5,745 nt of DNA from an uncultured Clostridia bacterium (GTDB lineage Bacteria; Bacillota_A; Clostridia; TANB77; CAG-508): positions 1 to 5,745 of the forward strand of contig CAQOYX010000089.1 in assembly GCA_948852375.1 (NCBI GenBank), written 5' to 3'. Of this stretch, positions 5,354 to 5,745 are shown piece after piece. The position numbers and the translations under genes are program-made. Position 1 is the stretch's first letter. Each line of letters starts with the position of its first letter. The notes beneath the pieces were generated by a model. It saw nothing but the letters and a program-made list of their open reading frames with translations. It did no database searches and was not told the DNA's origin.

Positions 5354-5745
5354 ATGAAAAAAATTGTTAGTTTGTTTATGGCAATAGCAATGTGCTTTAG
5401 TCTTATGGCTCCTGCCTTTGCTGCCACTTCTCAGCAAGAAGAAACGACAACCTTAACTATGGAAAAGTTTGTTGAACTCATGGGCGTAACTATGGAAGAT
5501 GTTGAAGGGTTAGAACTCAAACCCCTTCCAACTGTAAATAGCACTAGAGGTTGGGGAGATAGTACAATTCCTTCCGAACTTCCTCCTGGTGCTTACTATG
5601 AAGAAGTTCCTTTAGAGGGTTTCACTGGAGCAATTCACAAAATTAAAGGACCTCGATTTAAATTCACTTATCTCATTGGCGAAACCACTTCTGGAGTTAA
5701 TTCTTCTGAAATGTATGTTGCAGTTATTTTTACTGATCCCAATAG
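5354..5745 (+). CDS. Secreted protein of unknown function, 5' part only
   Basis: The frame stays open for 130 codons to the window edge, so the C terminus is missing. The start is clear: GGAGGT (5343-5348) lies 5 bases before the ATG. It begins with a classical Sec signal peptide: MKK, a hydrophobic stretch (residues 4-20), then APAFAA, with cleavage likely after A23. No lipobox cysteine follows, so the product is exported rather than lipid-anchored as far as can be seen. The mature part is acidic at first (SQQEETTT, then MEKFVELMGVTMEDVEGLEL), followed by a proline-rich linker and beta-rich sequence (FKFTYLIGE, MYVAVIFTD). I do not recognise a family. GC is about 39% by hand count, against roughly 23-35% in short samples of the locus to the left, and it uses more C-ending codons, so it may have a different origin or high expression. 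Confidence 0.85.
   Translation, partial: MKKIVSLFMAIAMCFSLMAPAFAATSQQEETTTLTMEKFVELMGVTMEDVEGLELKPLPTVNSTRGWGDSTIPSELPPGAYYEEVPLEGFTGAIHKIKGPRFKFTYLIGETTSGVNSSEMYVAVIFTDPN

Noticed and set aside
1..5745. CRISPR array, tRNA or rRNA genes
   Set aside because: No regularly spaced repeats and no cloverleaf or rRNA-like stretches were seen on either strand.

Overview
This is a low-GC, AT-rich bacterial window. Strong GGAGG-type ribosome sites and TTGACA/TATAAT promoters point to Bacillota, probably a Clostridia-like gut or anaerobe genome; the species cannot be fixed from sequence. Most of the window is mobile DNA wrapped around a short glycosyltransferase locus.

Layout, left to right. Bases 1-45 are the last part (upstream end) of an ISLre2-type insertion sequence whose body lies off the left edge. 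Bases 87-1196 are a complete IS481-like element with one DDE transposase and long imperfect terminal inverted repeats. Bases 1219-3676 hold a three-gene minus-strand locus. It starts with its own promoter and a histidine-phosphatase gene, followed 9 bp later by a GT4 glycosyltransferase gene broken by one extra base. A GT2 glycosyltransferase resembling glucosyl-3-phosphoglycerate synthase (GpgS) comes last, with a near-perfect promoter of its own and a strong terminator. Bases 3693-5208 are a complete ISLre2-family element. Bases 5209-5745 contain a plus-strand promoter region with two large palindromes, then the 5' part of a gene for a secreted protein of unknown function whose GC content is clearly higher.

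The metabolic reading (inference) is that the GpgS-like enzyme and the histidine phosphatase match the two steps, sugar transfer to 3-phosphoglycerate and then dephosphorylation, that make glycosyl-glycerate compounds. The GT4 enzyme could extend the product, but its frame is now disrupted.

Three points deserve attention. (1) Both insertion sequences carry an inverted repeat that would bury the transposase ribosome site only in transcripts entering from outside; the element's own promoter starts inside the loop. (2) The segment between the two same-orientation ISLre2 copies begins and ends with the same 9-bp sequence. That is the pattern expected if the segment was once a circle with one ISLre2 copy that integrated at another copy (cointegrate or translocatable-unit type event). 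(3) The secreted-protein gene has two long palindromes laid over its promoter.
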